A stretch of DNA of 64,000 nucleotides from Apus apus (taxonomy: Eukaryota > Chordata > Aves > Apodiformes > Apodidae). Positions within the stretch are counted from its first letter, which is position 1. Each line of letters begins with the position of its first letter. This document shows, piece after piece, positions 40,501-53,453 of the stretch. A program made the translations under genes and the position numbers. The notes below the pieces were generated by a model. The model saw nothing but the letters and a program-made list of their open reading frames with translations. It did not search any database and was not told where the DNA came from. The DNA is taken from assembly GCF_020740795.1 (NCBI RefSeq), contig NC_067312.1, forward strand, positions 42,370,405-42,434,404, given 5' to 3'.

Positions 40501-42560
40501 CAAGAGAGTTCCTTGTAAGGAACTGTAAGAGACTGTGCAAGAAACCTTCCATTGAAGCACACTGTTTAGCTGTCAGACTCTGCCCTATTCCTTCATTATA
40601 ACATTGGTGCTCTCCTAACAGTTGCCTTAAAGAAGCTGGAATAGGATTGCTACTTAAGAGAAATTAAGTGATTCAGCATTATGACTTAGCAGGCTGTAAC
40701 TTAACGGGCTAGAGTCCTCATTTTAGTAACTAGTAAAATTTACATTGAAATAAAGTCTTTTCACACTGCTGTTTTCTTCAATAAAGTATGTTAAGGCACT
40801 AGAAAGTAAGATTTTTCTACTAACCGACACTGAGTTTGCTCACATATAGTAATTAGATCAGGCATAGGAAAAAAATACTCTTTGGTGAAAGTAGGTTATA
40901 TTTAGTTCTCATTTTAGCAAAATGTACCAATTTTTCACATTCTGCTTAGGTAGGACATTTTTATTCATGTTAAATACACCACAAAATGCTGACAAAAAAC
41001 AATTGAACATATACATTTACAGAAAGGTTGAGCACGTTGCCTTGTTCACATAATTTGTTCAAGGAGTGGAACTTGAGCTTCTAGTGCCAGCATCTCTTGC
41101 TAGCCTCTACAGCATAGCAACCTACGCTTCAGTCTCTGTTTTGGGCAGTGCTAACCACAGTGCCAACTGAAAAGATATCCCACCACAAGGACCACTCTCT
41201 TCTCTTTCCAATATTGGCAGGGCACTGCTCCTCATGGAGTACCAGTGCCACACAGGCACAAATTAAATGAACATAAAGAGGGCCATACAAGCCTCTTATG
41301 CAGCCGTAAAATTCTCACCAGTAACAGGGCAAATATCAATGTGCTTGCTGCTCACCTGGGATAATTAATACTTCAAACTGCTAAGAAAAAAAATAAATAA
41401 ATCACCGTTTCACCCCCAACTTCTACTGGAAGCTACTTACATTAACATAGATGACTCACACTCTAACATGGCAGAAGAGAAATCAACTTGGCTAGATTGC
41501 ACAGGCATCCAACTGTTCTCAATTCCTGCAGGCCCCAGCTCCCCATATGCTATCTCCTACAGATGAAGACCTGGTGTGAGCAGACTAAGTGATAATTAAA
41601 TGAAACCAGTGTTAAAAGTAATGACTAGAGATGACAGGATGAAAAGCCCTCCTCCATCATAAAGCATTGCTTTAAAGCATTCAGTAATATGACCATTCCC
41701 CAGCGTACCTTTACTACTATGACAATATTATGTATTTGGAGTGTAATAATTAAAACAATAATTCCCAACAAAGTGGGAATTATGAAATAATTGACCATCC
41801 TGAATTATTAAGTGAACTGCAGTAAAAGCCAAGGATGCTTAACGCTAAGGTCAATTACAGTATAATTATCTGAATGACATTATTGCTGTTATAAAGTCTG
41901 TTCAAAGTATAAAAGAAAAAATAAAAGAGGATACAATATACATCAAAGGGGAGCAACCAGGCAGTAACGCTGCTTGGTTGGCTGATGCCAATGTTATGGA
42001 TGGAAGTACGAGTGCTGGAGCTTAGACCCAGGCACTGTGCCCAACGTGGTGCACTGAGCTCTTTAAGATAACACTGTATGCTTAAATCAGAAACACACAC
42101 ACAAAAAGACATAAAAGCTGTGGTGTTGTGACTTCTGACATGCCAGATGAGACGGAAACTGTTCTGGTGAGAAATGAGTGGTACAAGGTAGGAGAGGTTC
42201 CACCAGAGAGGTGACAGGACAGGGCAGGCCATTTCCCACTTTTCCAGCTTGTTTCTCTGCTTACCCAAACTAAAAGCCAGCTTCCACTCAGCCACAACCT
42301 GATCAGGTTTATTGTTTTTGTTTGTTTGTTTTGGTCTAATTTGCTGCCTTTTCCCTGCAGCTGCATTTTTCAGATACCAGGCAAAGTCTCAGTAATTGTT
42401 AGTGAAAAATGCTACTAACTAGCTAGGAAAGATACAGAACAAAGCTCTTTTTAATAACACAACTGTGTCTGAGCTAGCTGGATTGAGTTTAATAATCAGG
42501 CATGTGATAATTATTTTTAATACAAACTATGATTAAAATGCAAACTTTGAAGCTTTATAT

Positions 42561-42629
42561 AATATTTTTACCCACTAATTAACTTCATTAATTGCAAAAT
42601 TAATGAAGTTAATTAGTGGATAAGAGTGT
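42561..42629. repeat. Perfect 22-bp inverted repeat (hairpin), extended stem
   Basis: The arms 42572-42593 and 42598-42619 are exact reverse complements with a four-base loop GCAA. Past one mismatch (42571/42620) pairing continues for another nine positions with A-U pairs and G-U wobbles, if read as plus-strand RNA. The arms contain several TAATTA/ATTAAT homeodomain cores. It lies in the large TLE4 intron. Confidence 0.9.
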
Positions 42630-45295
42630 AATAAAAAACATCAAAGTATATATGTGCAGTTCTATGCAAGAGCAATGAGACAACCATAAAGAAGTTCAGA
42701 ATAAAGAATATGTAGGCTCAGCAGCTAGTCTTCAAAACACAACTGCTTACAAATGTGTTACATGCATAGAATTATAGATATGTACATATGTTACATACAT
42801 GTATGTGTAATTTCTTTAAAAATATCCATGTAACTGTTTACACTGGTGCCAGTGGCACCACTGTTAGATTTAATCTGAGCTAATTAAATGCATTGAAGTC
42901 TAGATGTTATGAAATGGGTAATAAAATCAACAATAAACCACTACTGTTGCATACGTTAATTCCAGTCATGTCTTTCAACATTCACTTACCGATTTGCTAG
43001 AAAAGCTAAGCAGGCCACTCAGCAGAAGCTGGAGATACCTAGGAAATTTGACTTATAAGCCTATCAGCGTGTGCTGTTGTTTCTCCATCCCCTTCTGTAG
43101 TACAGGTGCATGGTGATGGCATGAAAAGTAGGTGTTTAAAGCAATGGTGAGGGCTGCTGGCTAGCCTTTCACAGATGGATTTTTGCAATGAATCCTTTAA
43201 AATACAGCTTCTCCAGTAATAGCTGGCTGAAGGACATAACACACATAAGGTCTAATCATTGCTGACACTGTGAGGGTTAAAGGATGGAGAGAAGAACTGA
43301 TGTAGCTTAAGCACAAGCAGTAGAGGAACACAGCTGTGAGGCAAAACGGAAAGGTTTAGGTTAAAGTACATCTTAGCACAGGCACATGAAAGAAGTGAAA
43401 TCAAGGACTGTGGCAAGAATAACAATCACCCTTTGGTAAGCAAGACAGTTTGAACAAAGGACTTGGTTTCAGCAGGGAACAAAAGAAAAAGAAATAAATG
43501 GGCAGGAAAAGGAGTTAAACACTTCTGATAGGTTTACAGAAGCTTCAAAGTTCACAGATTACATTTACCACCAAGTCTGCTCTTATCCACATGTGCCAAC
43601 TTGTAAATATTGAATTTAATTGATGGTAACACAACCCTGTATTGTCAAACATCCTCCCCTTTAATCCACCGAGCAATTCACCTGATTCGTTTTCCATTCA
43701 CTACCCTGCACTTCAATCTCCTACCCACTGAACAGACCCCAAGCTAAGACTGCATGCTTCAGCACACAGCAGAGCAAGTACTCTGGATGGAGTAAAAAGA
43801 TGTGCAAGGTGTTAAGGCACAAATTGCAACTGGTACAGGCAATGCAGCCAGTGAGCTCTAGGGCACATGCAGGCTGCAGAAGAATTCTGTCCCTATTGAT
43901 TCCAGAATCAATCCAGTGCTCCTGGATAACAGCAAAAGCATAGGAAAGCTACCAGAAAGAGGAAACCATGCTGCTGGCATTTTAGAAAATAAATGCCAAA
44001 ATCTGGGACAAACCTGCAGGTTGGTCATCACAGTGTACGAACCTCTAAATGTTACTTTAACCAAAATTAGACACACTGAAACAGGGGTCAAAGATCACTG
44101 AGTTACAGAAATTCATAAGAACTGATGGTAAATATACTCTTCTTTGGAAATCTAAGGAACAGGGCAGTGCCAAGGAAACGCAGAACTACAGCTGTACTCT
44201 CCTCAAATATTTATCTGGGGTTCCAGTTACCGATCTTTCACACTACTTCCTTCAGCAGAGGCCTGAAACAGTTTGAGCAGCTCTAGCAAAAAAGAAACAG
44301 AAAAAGAGAGGAGAGGATTGAGAGTTAACTAGGGAGAAAGAGCGAGGGAGACCATGCAATCACCGGATAAGAGAAAATGGTCAACCAGCTGTAGCATTCA
44401 ATGCAGCAATTTAACTGTGGGCTCACCACCATGAAAGGGAGAGAGCAGGATAACGATGAGCCTGAATTACAAGCTTTGATTCAGCAGCATGCCACAGGGC
44501 AAGGAAAAGCAGCAGCACTCCCTGAGCATTCTTCAATGCTTGTAATGATGGACATGCACAGAAAATTCCCAACATCCAACATCTCTCCAGAATATTAACA
44601 CGAATTACATTTTCATAGTGACTGAATTTAAACAGAACACAGAAGGTAACTCAGTTTTTAGAATTGTAAGAGAACACTAAAGAGCTCATGTTTTGTTATA
44701 GCCATTAGAGGCCTCTGTCAGTGTGCTTTACACTTTGCTAAAAAATACCTGCAAGAACTACAAAATCCCTCTGAAGAATAACCAGCTTTTGCTTAGAGCC
44801 CTCTTTTCAGACCAAGCACCACAGTAAAACTTATCCCTTTACTTTGCACAGTGATTAAAATGCATTGTACGGCACTGAGCCAAGCTGAACACACTTTCCT
44901 ATGGCAGCTCAAGCCACAGGGGTTATAAAAATCTCACTGGTACCAGAAACAGAGGTTAGGAGGTAAAAAATACACACACCTACACCCTCCCAATTTGCCA
45001 GGTTAAAGTAATAATGATCGAGGCCTTATGCATTGCCTTCTCTGGGGATAGCTAAGTGGATTCAGTTTTCATGTGACAGGTCCTAACATCTTTCTCCTGG
45101 GATTTACATTCCCTGTATAATTCTTCATTTTGACTAGAAGGATATAACCTAGCACTAATTAGCCTCTTGTTTGTTGCTTTAAAACCACGGAGATCACGTC
45201 TGAAGATGCTCCCACAAGATATTCCATTTAGCTGCTTTCAATCAGGTACTGTGGCCCACATTTTTAGTTTGGGTACATCTAACGTAGGCTATATT

Positions 45296-45850
45296 CATAG
45301 AATCATAGAATCAGAACTATTCAGGTTGGAAAAGACCCTTGGGGTCACCAAGTCCAACCATCATCCCTACTCTACAAAGTTCTGCCCTAAACCAACATAT
45401 CCACCAACACCACACCCAAACGACCGTTAAACACACCCAGGGATGGTGACTCAACCACCTCCCTAGGCAGCCTATTCCAGTGTCTAACCACTCTTTCTGT
45501 GAATTTTTTTTTCCTAATGTCCAGTCTAAACCTACCCTGTGGCAGCTTGAAGCCATTCCCTCTTGTTCTGCTGCTAATTACCTGTGAGAAGGGACCAGCA
45601 CCGGCCTCTCTACAATGACCTTTCAGGTAGTTATAGAGACTGATGAGGTCTCCCCTCAGCCTCCTCTTCCTCAAACTAAACATTCCCAGCTCCTTCAAGC
45701 ATTCTCCTTAAGATTTATTCTCTAGGCCCTTCACCAGCTTCATTGCCCTCCTCTGTACTCGCTCCAGCACCTCAATATCTCTCTTGAATGGAGGTGCCCA
45801 AAACTGGACAGCAATACTCCAGGTGTGGCCTCATCAGTGCTGAGTACACC
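45296..45850 (-). mobile_element. CR1 fragment, 3' end with C-terminal RT remnant
   Basis: The plus strand starts CATAGAATCATAGAATCAG, the inverted CR1 tail, followed by GGTTGGAAAAGACCCTTGGG. The minus-strand frame 45387-45698 still reads [20 protein letters not shown] and [15 protein letters not shown], the CR1 RT C-terminus. Homology continues to about the GTGTGGCCTCATCAGTGCTG box. It is 5'-truncated and lies inside the large TLE4 intron, in the gene's orientation. Confidence 0.92.
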
Positions 45851-46158
45851 TCTCTAAATGGCAAAGGCATCAATTTTCAGTTTTCAAATTTCTGTTCTCA
45901 TCTATCCATATGTATAAACCCTTCTGGGAAAACAAATTTCATTTTCTTTCCTTCTTCGTGTTTGTCTCTAAAGGGTTTTATAGTTGCTTTGGTGCAGAGG
46001 TGACCTATGAGACAATAAGAAAACAAAGCAAATTATTTTTTTAACTGAGTACTTCACAGATAGAGCTGATGATCTCTTTCTACACTCTCTGACTTGCTCC
46101 CTTCCTTCCCTCCACTTTTTAATCCTATTTGGTCCTGACTTGTCAGCAGAACAAATCT

Positions 46159-46307
46159 TGCCACCTCCCTGGAAGTGTCCAAGGCCAGGCTTGATGGGGT
46201 TCTGAGCAACCTGGTCTAGCAGGAGGTGTCCCTGCCCATGAAGGGGCACCTGAACTAGACGATCTTTAAGGTCCCTTCCAACTCCAACGACTCTATGATT
46301 CTATGAT
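46159..46307 (+). mobile_element. CR1 3'-end fragment
   Basis: CCTGGAAGTGTCCAAGGCCA, GGCTTGATGGGGTTCTGAGC and AACCTGGTCTAG, then GATCTTTAAGGTCCCTTCCA and GATTCTATGATG, form the typical 150-bp CR1 tail. It lies 310 bp from the CR1 at 45296-45850 and in the opposite direction, so it is a separate insertion. Confidence 0.92.
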
Positions 46308-49300
46308 GGAAAAAGAGCTAGCCTTTAAGAGGCTACTATGATCACAAAATGGGCCTTAAAATTCAACAGAAACATCCATTCCATATCCCATTTGCTTTAA
46401 TCAGCAGAAACATGTTCACATGTTTTTCTAAGGTATTAAACTAAGAGACTGGCAACTATCTCATCTCTTCCCCTGTCAGATCTTGTACAACTTCTAAAGA
46501 CGTCTATATTTTATGTTCTTCTATTACCCTATCTGATTTAGGAAGCCAGAGTCACTGCTAAATGTTCAGTGAAAACAGAATTCATTATCCAACCAGTCTC
46601 TTAATTGGGCAGGTGAATAAAACATGGCCAGCTGCTATTAAGTATCTGCAAATTCCAGTTTGTTCTGATTCTGAATGCAGTATATTCTCATCTATAAAAA
46701 TATATTCCAAAAAGAAATCTTTGAACACTACTGTTTGCCTCTCTACCCAGATAACACCCAAGCGTATTTTTTTTTCTGTCTCACTTCATCTACACTCACG
46801 TGTGCTCCCAAGTCCCTTGTTCAGGAAATTATCCCATTTCCTATTCAGGAAAGCACTGGAGCAGATGCCAGATTTGACGCATACACTTTGATCTCAGGAA
46901 AATCACAAGGCAGATGAAGAAATCAGGAATGTACATATGTGCTGAACTTTAGATGTCTATCCTGAATCTGGACCTCAGCCTGCTGCAAAACATAATCGTC
47001 CCCAGTTTCATTCTTTAAATCAAGGACTGTGGTAAGTGGAATGGATGGAGGAGTCATAGGAACACAGATCCTGCAGTCAGCCTTGAAACAATTACATCAG
47101 TATATAATAGCACATTATATGTATAACACCTACTTTTAAAACTGAAAAAGTAAAATACAGTCAATTCTGCCAAACTTTTAGATGCATTACAATTCCCAAA
47201 CATCTTAGAGCTTTTGCCAGCATAGCTTTTACATCTCTAGGCCTTTCATTATTTACATTAGACGGGTCATGCCGTTGATTTTTTAAACATATAAGCACAA
47301 TCAAATGCAAACTTCAGGCTAGCTGGAAATGTTTTGATGTCAGCAATAAGCAGCAAATACATTTTTACTTCAGGCAAGAGGAGAGGAAAAGCAAAAATCT
47401 TCCTCTTGTACTCCCTCTATACTCTGCCAAGTAGTTAAGTGTGGTAACTGGCATGCACACACATGACCTTCTATTCTATTCAGATGAGTTATCTTAGATA
47501 ATTTGTGAAGACTGTTCTTTCTCATTTAAGTACTTCATAATACAATTCATTTTCCCCTTTGATTTTGTTAAGGGAAGACTGCAGTAATCCCCCTAAAACA
47601 GCATTCTGGCAAATGCTCCTAAATTATGTAATTCACTAGGTTCAACCCTATTGTTGAAATAATTTTCAAGGACGATGGGTATAATACTTTATCATTTTAG
47701 CTATACAATCCTAAGTTTCGTTTTCCTTGGCTGATTTCCTAACATTTTAATGCTGAAATTGATCTGTTTTAAAAACTTCATGTGAAAGGCTTTTTAAATA
47801 CTGTACATTTTCAAGCTCTTTATTTTAAATGGTTTAGAAATGAGTTGGTGAAAACAGCAGACCCAAAAAAAAAAGAAGGGGAAAAAAAAAGGTCTTATGT
47901 TCTCTAATCTAACATTAAGCAGATTTTGAAGAACAGGCATGTTTCCAAACAAACTAGTTCAGTGTACACCCAGCAGAGATGGAGATAACAATGCATAGGG
48001 CCTGAGTTCAGATCTGAGAAGAAGCTGACATTTCATCAACACACTGGTTGTCTAGGAAACTATTTAAAAAAATTATTTACAAAACAAAATGAAAGATGTT
48101 TATTTCCATCTGGGATGCCTCTAGAGAAGCTGGCAAGTAACAAGTTTATTTAAATGACAAGTTCAAGGTACTCTTCTTGTTGACTGTAAATAACCTCCCT
48201 GTGAGCCAATTAAGAGTGTGAAGATCAAAGGCCCAGGCAGCACCATAAAACTAGGAACTACAGAGTTCAGGGAAAGCCTCTGCAAGCTTCCTCAATATGG
48301 AAAACTTCCTCTAACATCATTCACTCAGTGCAACAGCAAAGACAAGTATTTTTGGACTTGCTTTGAAGTACATTAAAAACCAACACCCATATTTTAATGG
48401 ACACCAAACCAAGCAGCTTGATTTTATGCACGTTCAGGAATTATTTTAGTTGTAAATAATGATCCAGATGAGACCAAAGCAGATGGATGGTGAGAAAGCA
48501 AAACTGAGTCTGGGAAGGATACATGAGATAACTTGTAAAATGGGTTCCTCAGTTGGGAAGGTCTATTAAAACCCAGAATGCAGAAGTTCGTCAATGCACT
48601 TTTCCTCAGCAGCTGCCAAGACCATGACTTTTCACGGCAGAAGCCAGAACAGCTAGCAAAGCATTTTCTAACATAAGGCTTTACTAGTATGGCGATCTCT
48701 GCGCACACCATCTTCAAATTTGACATCAGCATAGACCATACTTGTTCTGACTACATTAAGTACACAAAGCATTGCCAGCAAGTCTCTAGCTAGAATTAAG
48801 AGGCTGAGTTCTAAGTCACACCACTATTGACTACCTGACATTTGAACTGACTGAGCAACAGCATACTGTTTCCTTGCAACGCAACCTTGCTTACTCTTAG
48901 TAACGAGCTAAGACAGAGAAAATCTTTTTATTTTAAAGTGGATCTTCATAGTGCTTCCTACGATGATATGGACAGATTCTGAACCTGCCCAGTCCATTCC
49001 CCTCCATTTTGCTGCCCTTCCCTGCCCCTTAAACTACACGTTGGGAGTTGAAGGAAAAGCTTTTAGCATTTGTTGTGACTTCTAAGACAATCAGACTGCT
49101 CACTGTGGGTAGAATTTAGTTCTGACAGTAAACGTAAATTTCAATTTGAAGACACCTAGAGCACCAGATGGAGCCCTTACAGGGAGAAAGTGTAACAAGC
49201 TCTTTCACAGCAGGCACAATTGTACCCAGAGCTCCAGCCCACAGATGGAAATCCTTCTTCCCTGTCTACACACTCACTCCACAGGGTGCTTTCACTACTG

Positions 49301-50099
49301 ACAAAAATCACATTCCCATATCCACCCCTGGGGCTGTTCTCTCGCAGCAGCACTGGAGGAAACCTGGAAGAGTACTCCAGCCATGTAGCTGCCTGCACTG
49401 GGCACCTTGCTAGCTGGCAGAGGAGCCCCGTGCCAACAATTTTGATTCACGGCTGAACAACCTTGCCCCACTTATGGAAAGCAGCAGAGCTCTGTGAGCG
49501 TGGCCTCAGGCCAGAGGTAATGCAATGGGAACAGCTCAGGCACAGTGTTGGGCGCTCAGAGTCATGCTGCTGGTGGGTGGTGTGCAACCAAGACAGGCTG
49601 GCATTAGTCCTGGGGTTTTGGCTGTGTGCTTCATTGCATGGTGTATATGCTGTGTGATGGCTGGTTAGCCTGGGGTCTGGGGACATGTCACTGCACACGT
49701 GCTCCCCTTGCCCTGACCCTCACAGTGCAGTGGGCTTCTACTGATTCTGCTACACCTACAACCCCATGCTGTATTGAAGCATCCATACCACACACAAGGG
49801 CAATCAGATTGAATCCTCCAGGGAAGGATGCAAGTTCAAGCAAAGCTTCTCTCCTGAAAAATATTATATAGAGATAAGGTAGTCAACTTAATCAGGCCAA
49901 GGCGATTGAGCTGGCAAACTAGCCCACATGAGCTAGTACCAGAAGGAAGCATGCATACACTTGCCATGAATGGGACTCAAATCTACTTTTTGATGTAGAT
50001 TTTAAAAGGAAGAATCAAGTAAAAATGGATCACCAGGTACCACTGATGCTTGAGCAAAAAACTGAAACTGGGAAGGATGGGAAACTGTTTATATATGGG

Positions 50100-50290
50100 A
50101 CAACTAGGTTCAGCAGTCTGCTCGTTCATCTGATCACGTGAACTCAATTAGCCTCTCCATGCCTCAGTTCATTATCTGTATAATAGGGATAATTTCAGAA
50201 GTCTACAGAGTGTTTCCTTCCTTTACAGTGTTGTTGTGAGGATTAATGTATCGAAGATTTGGAGCCACTCCAGTATCAGAGGGATGGATC
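50100..50290 (+). mobile_element. MIR-type (CORE-SINE) ancient SINE
   Basis: Readable landmarks in the correct MIR order are GGTTCAGCAGTCTGCTC, AGCCTCTCCATGCCTCAGTT, ATTATCTGTATAATAGGGAT and TGTTGTTGTGAGGATTAATG. The last three match the conserved MIR core and its 3' flank. Birds carry few SINEs, so this should be a fossil from an early amniote ancestor. It lies within the large TLE4 intron. Confidence 0.8.
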
Positions 50291-51616
50291 CATCAAATAT
50301 CCTATATCGAAATGGAATAATAAGGGAGAGAAGAAAAATCAGTCTTCCTTGTATTAGCAAAACTACAACTAGATGACTAGAGTAATACAGCTACTACAGC
50401 AGAGTACCTATACTAAACTCCAGAAACTAGTATGTCTACAAATAATAACTTCAGTCCTTTCTTAGTTTGCATGGATTTGTATCACATAGACCTAGAAAAT
50501 GCACCAAAAAAAGAAATACTTCTGCATTGTATGTAAAGCTGTCATCAGCTAAACTTATGAGAGCCTACAGCCACTACATTTGAGATATAACTAACTTAAT
50601 ACACTGAGCAAAATTTCAGGAAGAAAATACTGATGATGGTTGCTGTTGTTTTTTAAATTACTCATGGGCAACAGAATTAACCAGGAAATGTGCTATCTGC
50701 AAGTTTGTCTTTGAAACTGTTTTTTTTTTTCAAATTAATCTTATGTATTTGAAATGTGAATAAAGTCAAACTTGCAGCCACCAAATAAACTCAAACCTGT
50801 ACTTTGGAACGTGTAAGGCCTTCTCAAAGACAGCCAGATGTCAGATACAGCTCCTTGACCTCAGAAATGCAGAGCCAGTCTTCCCATGAGCACTCCTTTT
50901 ACTATAAATCACCAAGTACACAGTCTTTTATTGCTTTGTGCTATGCAGTGTTTGCACTTACAGCACTCGATATACAAAAAGCAAACAGGGTGTGTGCTTA
51001 TCAGATTAAATTCCAATGTAAATTATATGCAACCTGTGTGTAAACCCACTGGCTCATGGCAAGTAGCCAGTAAAGACCTTCTGTGCCGAAGGTTGTGCAC
51101 CACTGACTTAGGTCATCTCACTGTCATACTTCACTTCTCTCTTATTATTTTAGCTTCCTATGCTACATTATCTAATACCCTCTCCATCTCCCCACTTATT
51201 ACTAATTGGCCAGTTTAGCAGTCCATTTTCTTACTATCTGACACTAGACTATGCAAAAAAAACATTACACGATTATGTGTAATCACTTTGCAATTTGGGC
51301 AAATCCATTTTCAATACATCACTTCTCTCTCTCCTTCTTGCTCCTGTGATCACTCAAAACTATTGTTACTCAAATGCAAATTCTTTCCAGATGCACTCTC
51401 CTGCTTCCAGGTCTCAGCTTCCTGAAAATCCTGCCTTCTCCTGGCAACAAACAGTTTGGGGGGCCTTCTTGCAGGTCTGCAATAAAAACAGATTAGCCTA
51501 AAGAGTTAACTGTGTGACCAAATACAGGGGAAAGTGCATTTCACATGAAATCAGAAAACTATCCAAGTCTGACTAAAAATCATCCAGGAAATGCAGCAGA
51601 ACATTAAAAAATATTG

Positions 51617-51684
51617 GGGTTTTTTTGTTTGTTTGTTTTTGTTTGTTTGTGGTTTTTGTTTTGTTTTGTTGTTGTTGTTTTTTA
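51617..51684 (+). repeat. GTTT/GTTTT/GTT simple repeat
   Basis: Low-complexity T/G tract made of GTTTG, GTTTT and GTT units; on the TLE4 strand it is A/C-rich. Confidence 0.85.
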
Positions 51685-52883
51685 GAATTCTCCCACAATT
51701 CAGGTGATTCAAAACTGGATTTCTCAAATGCTGTCCAGACATGATTATGTACTGAATTTTTCTGATTGGGCCTTAAGTCTTTACTTTTTAGAGATTTCTC
51801 ATTTTTTGTTCTGTTGAGGCTGAAATTTGCTATGAGAATTTCTTTAGCCCCCTATAGAATTGTTCAGGGTATTCCCTAAAGAGAGAGACAAAGAAAAACA
51901 ACTGGGGATTCTTCATGCATAAGCTGATATTTACAGTAACACCACTCCTAGTACATGTTTGCTGGAAATAGCTTGGTATTTCTTCACTTTCTTTTAATAT
52001 TTGTAGGATTAATAACAAATTCAGGCTCTGATCCCACAGTATTTAAGATCTGGGCAAAATACTTCTTCCTGATGTCCACAGGGCTGAGGCTTGGCACAAC
52101 AAACGTGCTGCATGTTACAAAAAACCTTAGCAGTGGAAGCAGTAAAAGGCAATTTCTTCCTTACCTCTTTTTGTCCATTCCTTCTTTTCTTACTGTGAAG
52201 AGGCTAGGAAGAATATGACAGATGTAAAAATGGGGAATAAAGAAAAATCTCACAGATGATTGCTCAAAGTGGGTCCACAAGTGCCATGACTGCCATGCTT
52301 CTCTGGCATTTGGTTTCAGGACAACTTGAAGCTGCACAAAGGCAGGTGAAAAAAAAAAAATCTGCATATGACAACTCTAGCTCTCTAAAACCCTGTGGGC
52401 ACTTTAGATACCACCAGACACACATGCTACAGCAGAGGCAAGGAATACCTTTATATGCCTTCAACAGCAAAACAAAACTGTGCCTTTTCCTTCCATCACA
52501 GTGGTGTCTTCACCCCTATGAACTCTAATTGTCACTTCCCAGTTCACTTGCACAACACTCTGAGGTTGACTGCTACCAGAAAACTACAGCTGGAATAACA
52601 AATATGAAGCATCTCTCCTGCAAAGTGATAAGACCTTCCAAATCACATACAAACTTCCTCCATGACTGGCCAGCATAACCGTATTTCACATTAAATGCAT
52701 TAAGGGTCCCAAGTAAACAATGTTCAGGCACAGAATTCAAGAGCCAAAGATGACTAGAACAAACTTGCAGCTCCTCTAGGGCCAAAACTGCCTTTTCAGG
52801 AAAGATACCCTAACACGACTCTAATCTTCTGCCTTTATTCTCTTCCATCACTCAAGAGAGACTTGAAAAGGAAGGACAGCTGG

Positions 52884-52904
52884 AAAAAAAAAAAAAAAAA
52901 AAAA
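52884..52904 (+). repeat. Poly-A tract (21 A)
   Basis: Uninterrupted A21; nothing recognisable in front of it. Confidence 0.95.
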
Positions 52905-53383
52905 GAGCAGTGACAAAACCATGAGTCAGAGGTAAAAAGGTTAGTCTCCCAGAGCCAGAAAACACCAGGATAGGCATCTTAGACACGTATTTATAAATGC
53001 TTTCTTATTCTCTCCTTCTTCCCTTCCTGAAAGACTAAATGCAAAAAGAAAGAATCTTACAGGGCAGCCGCTTCCCCCCTGTGTTCAATCATTCCAGTCA
53101 CACTATGTTGTCCAGTAACCTGCATTGATAATTCCTCATGAATAAAATGCCAACATTATCATCCACAGCTATGTTGTTGACATGCTTTTGCTGTTTCACT
53201 AAAAATACCATTAATTTTCTGGCTTCACAACAGCTGAGCTACTCCCCATTTGAATATACAAAAGAGTACTTTGTTTAAACCAAATTAAAAGCGTTCCAGT
53301 AAATGAGTTCAATTTGCTGGCTATACTACTTAGTGTATACTGTTCTATTTAATCCTCCCTTTTCTCAGCTATACCCCTTCTAC

Positions 53384-53453
53384 TTCCCCCTCCTTTTCTT
53401 TCTTTCATTTTTTTTACTTTTTTTTTTTTCCCCTCTTTTTTTTTTTTTTTCTT
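53384..53453 (+). repeat. Long polypyrimidine tract
   Basis: About 70 bases of T with C interruptions and very few purines. Confidence 0.85.

Noticed and set aside
42845..42859. GGTGCC-AGT-GGCACC inverted repeat
   Set aside because: Only 6-bp arms; too short to stand out in 64 kb.
48047..48060. GTTGTCTAGGAAAC as another RFX X-box
   Set aside because: Two mismatches to the half-sites and no other promoter feature nearby.
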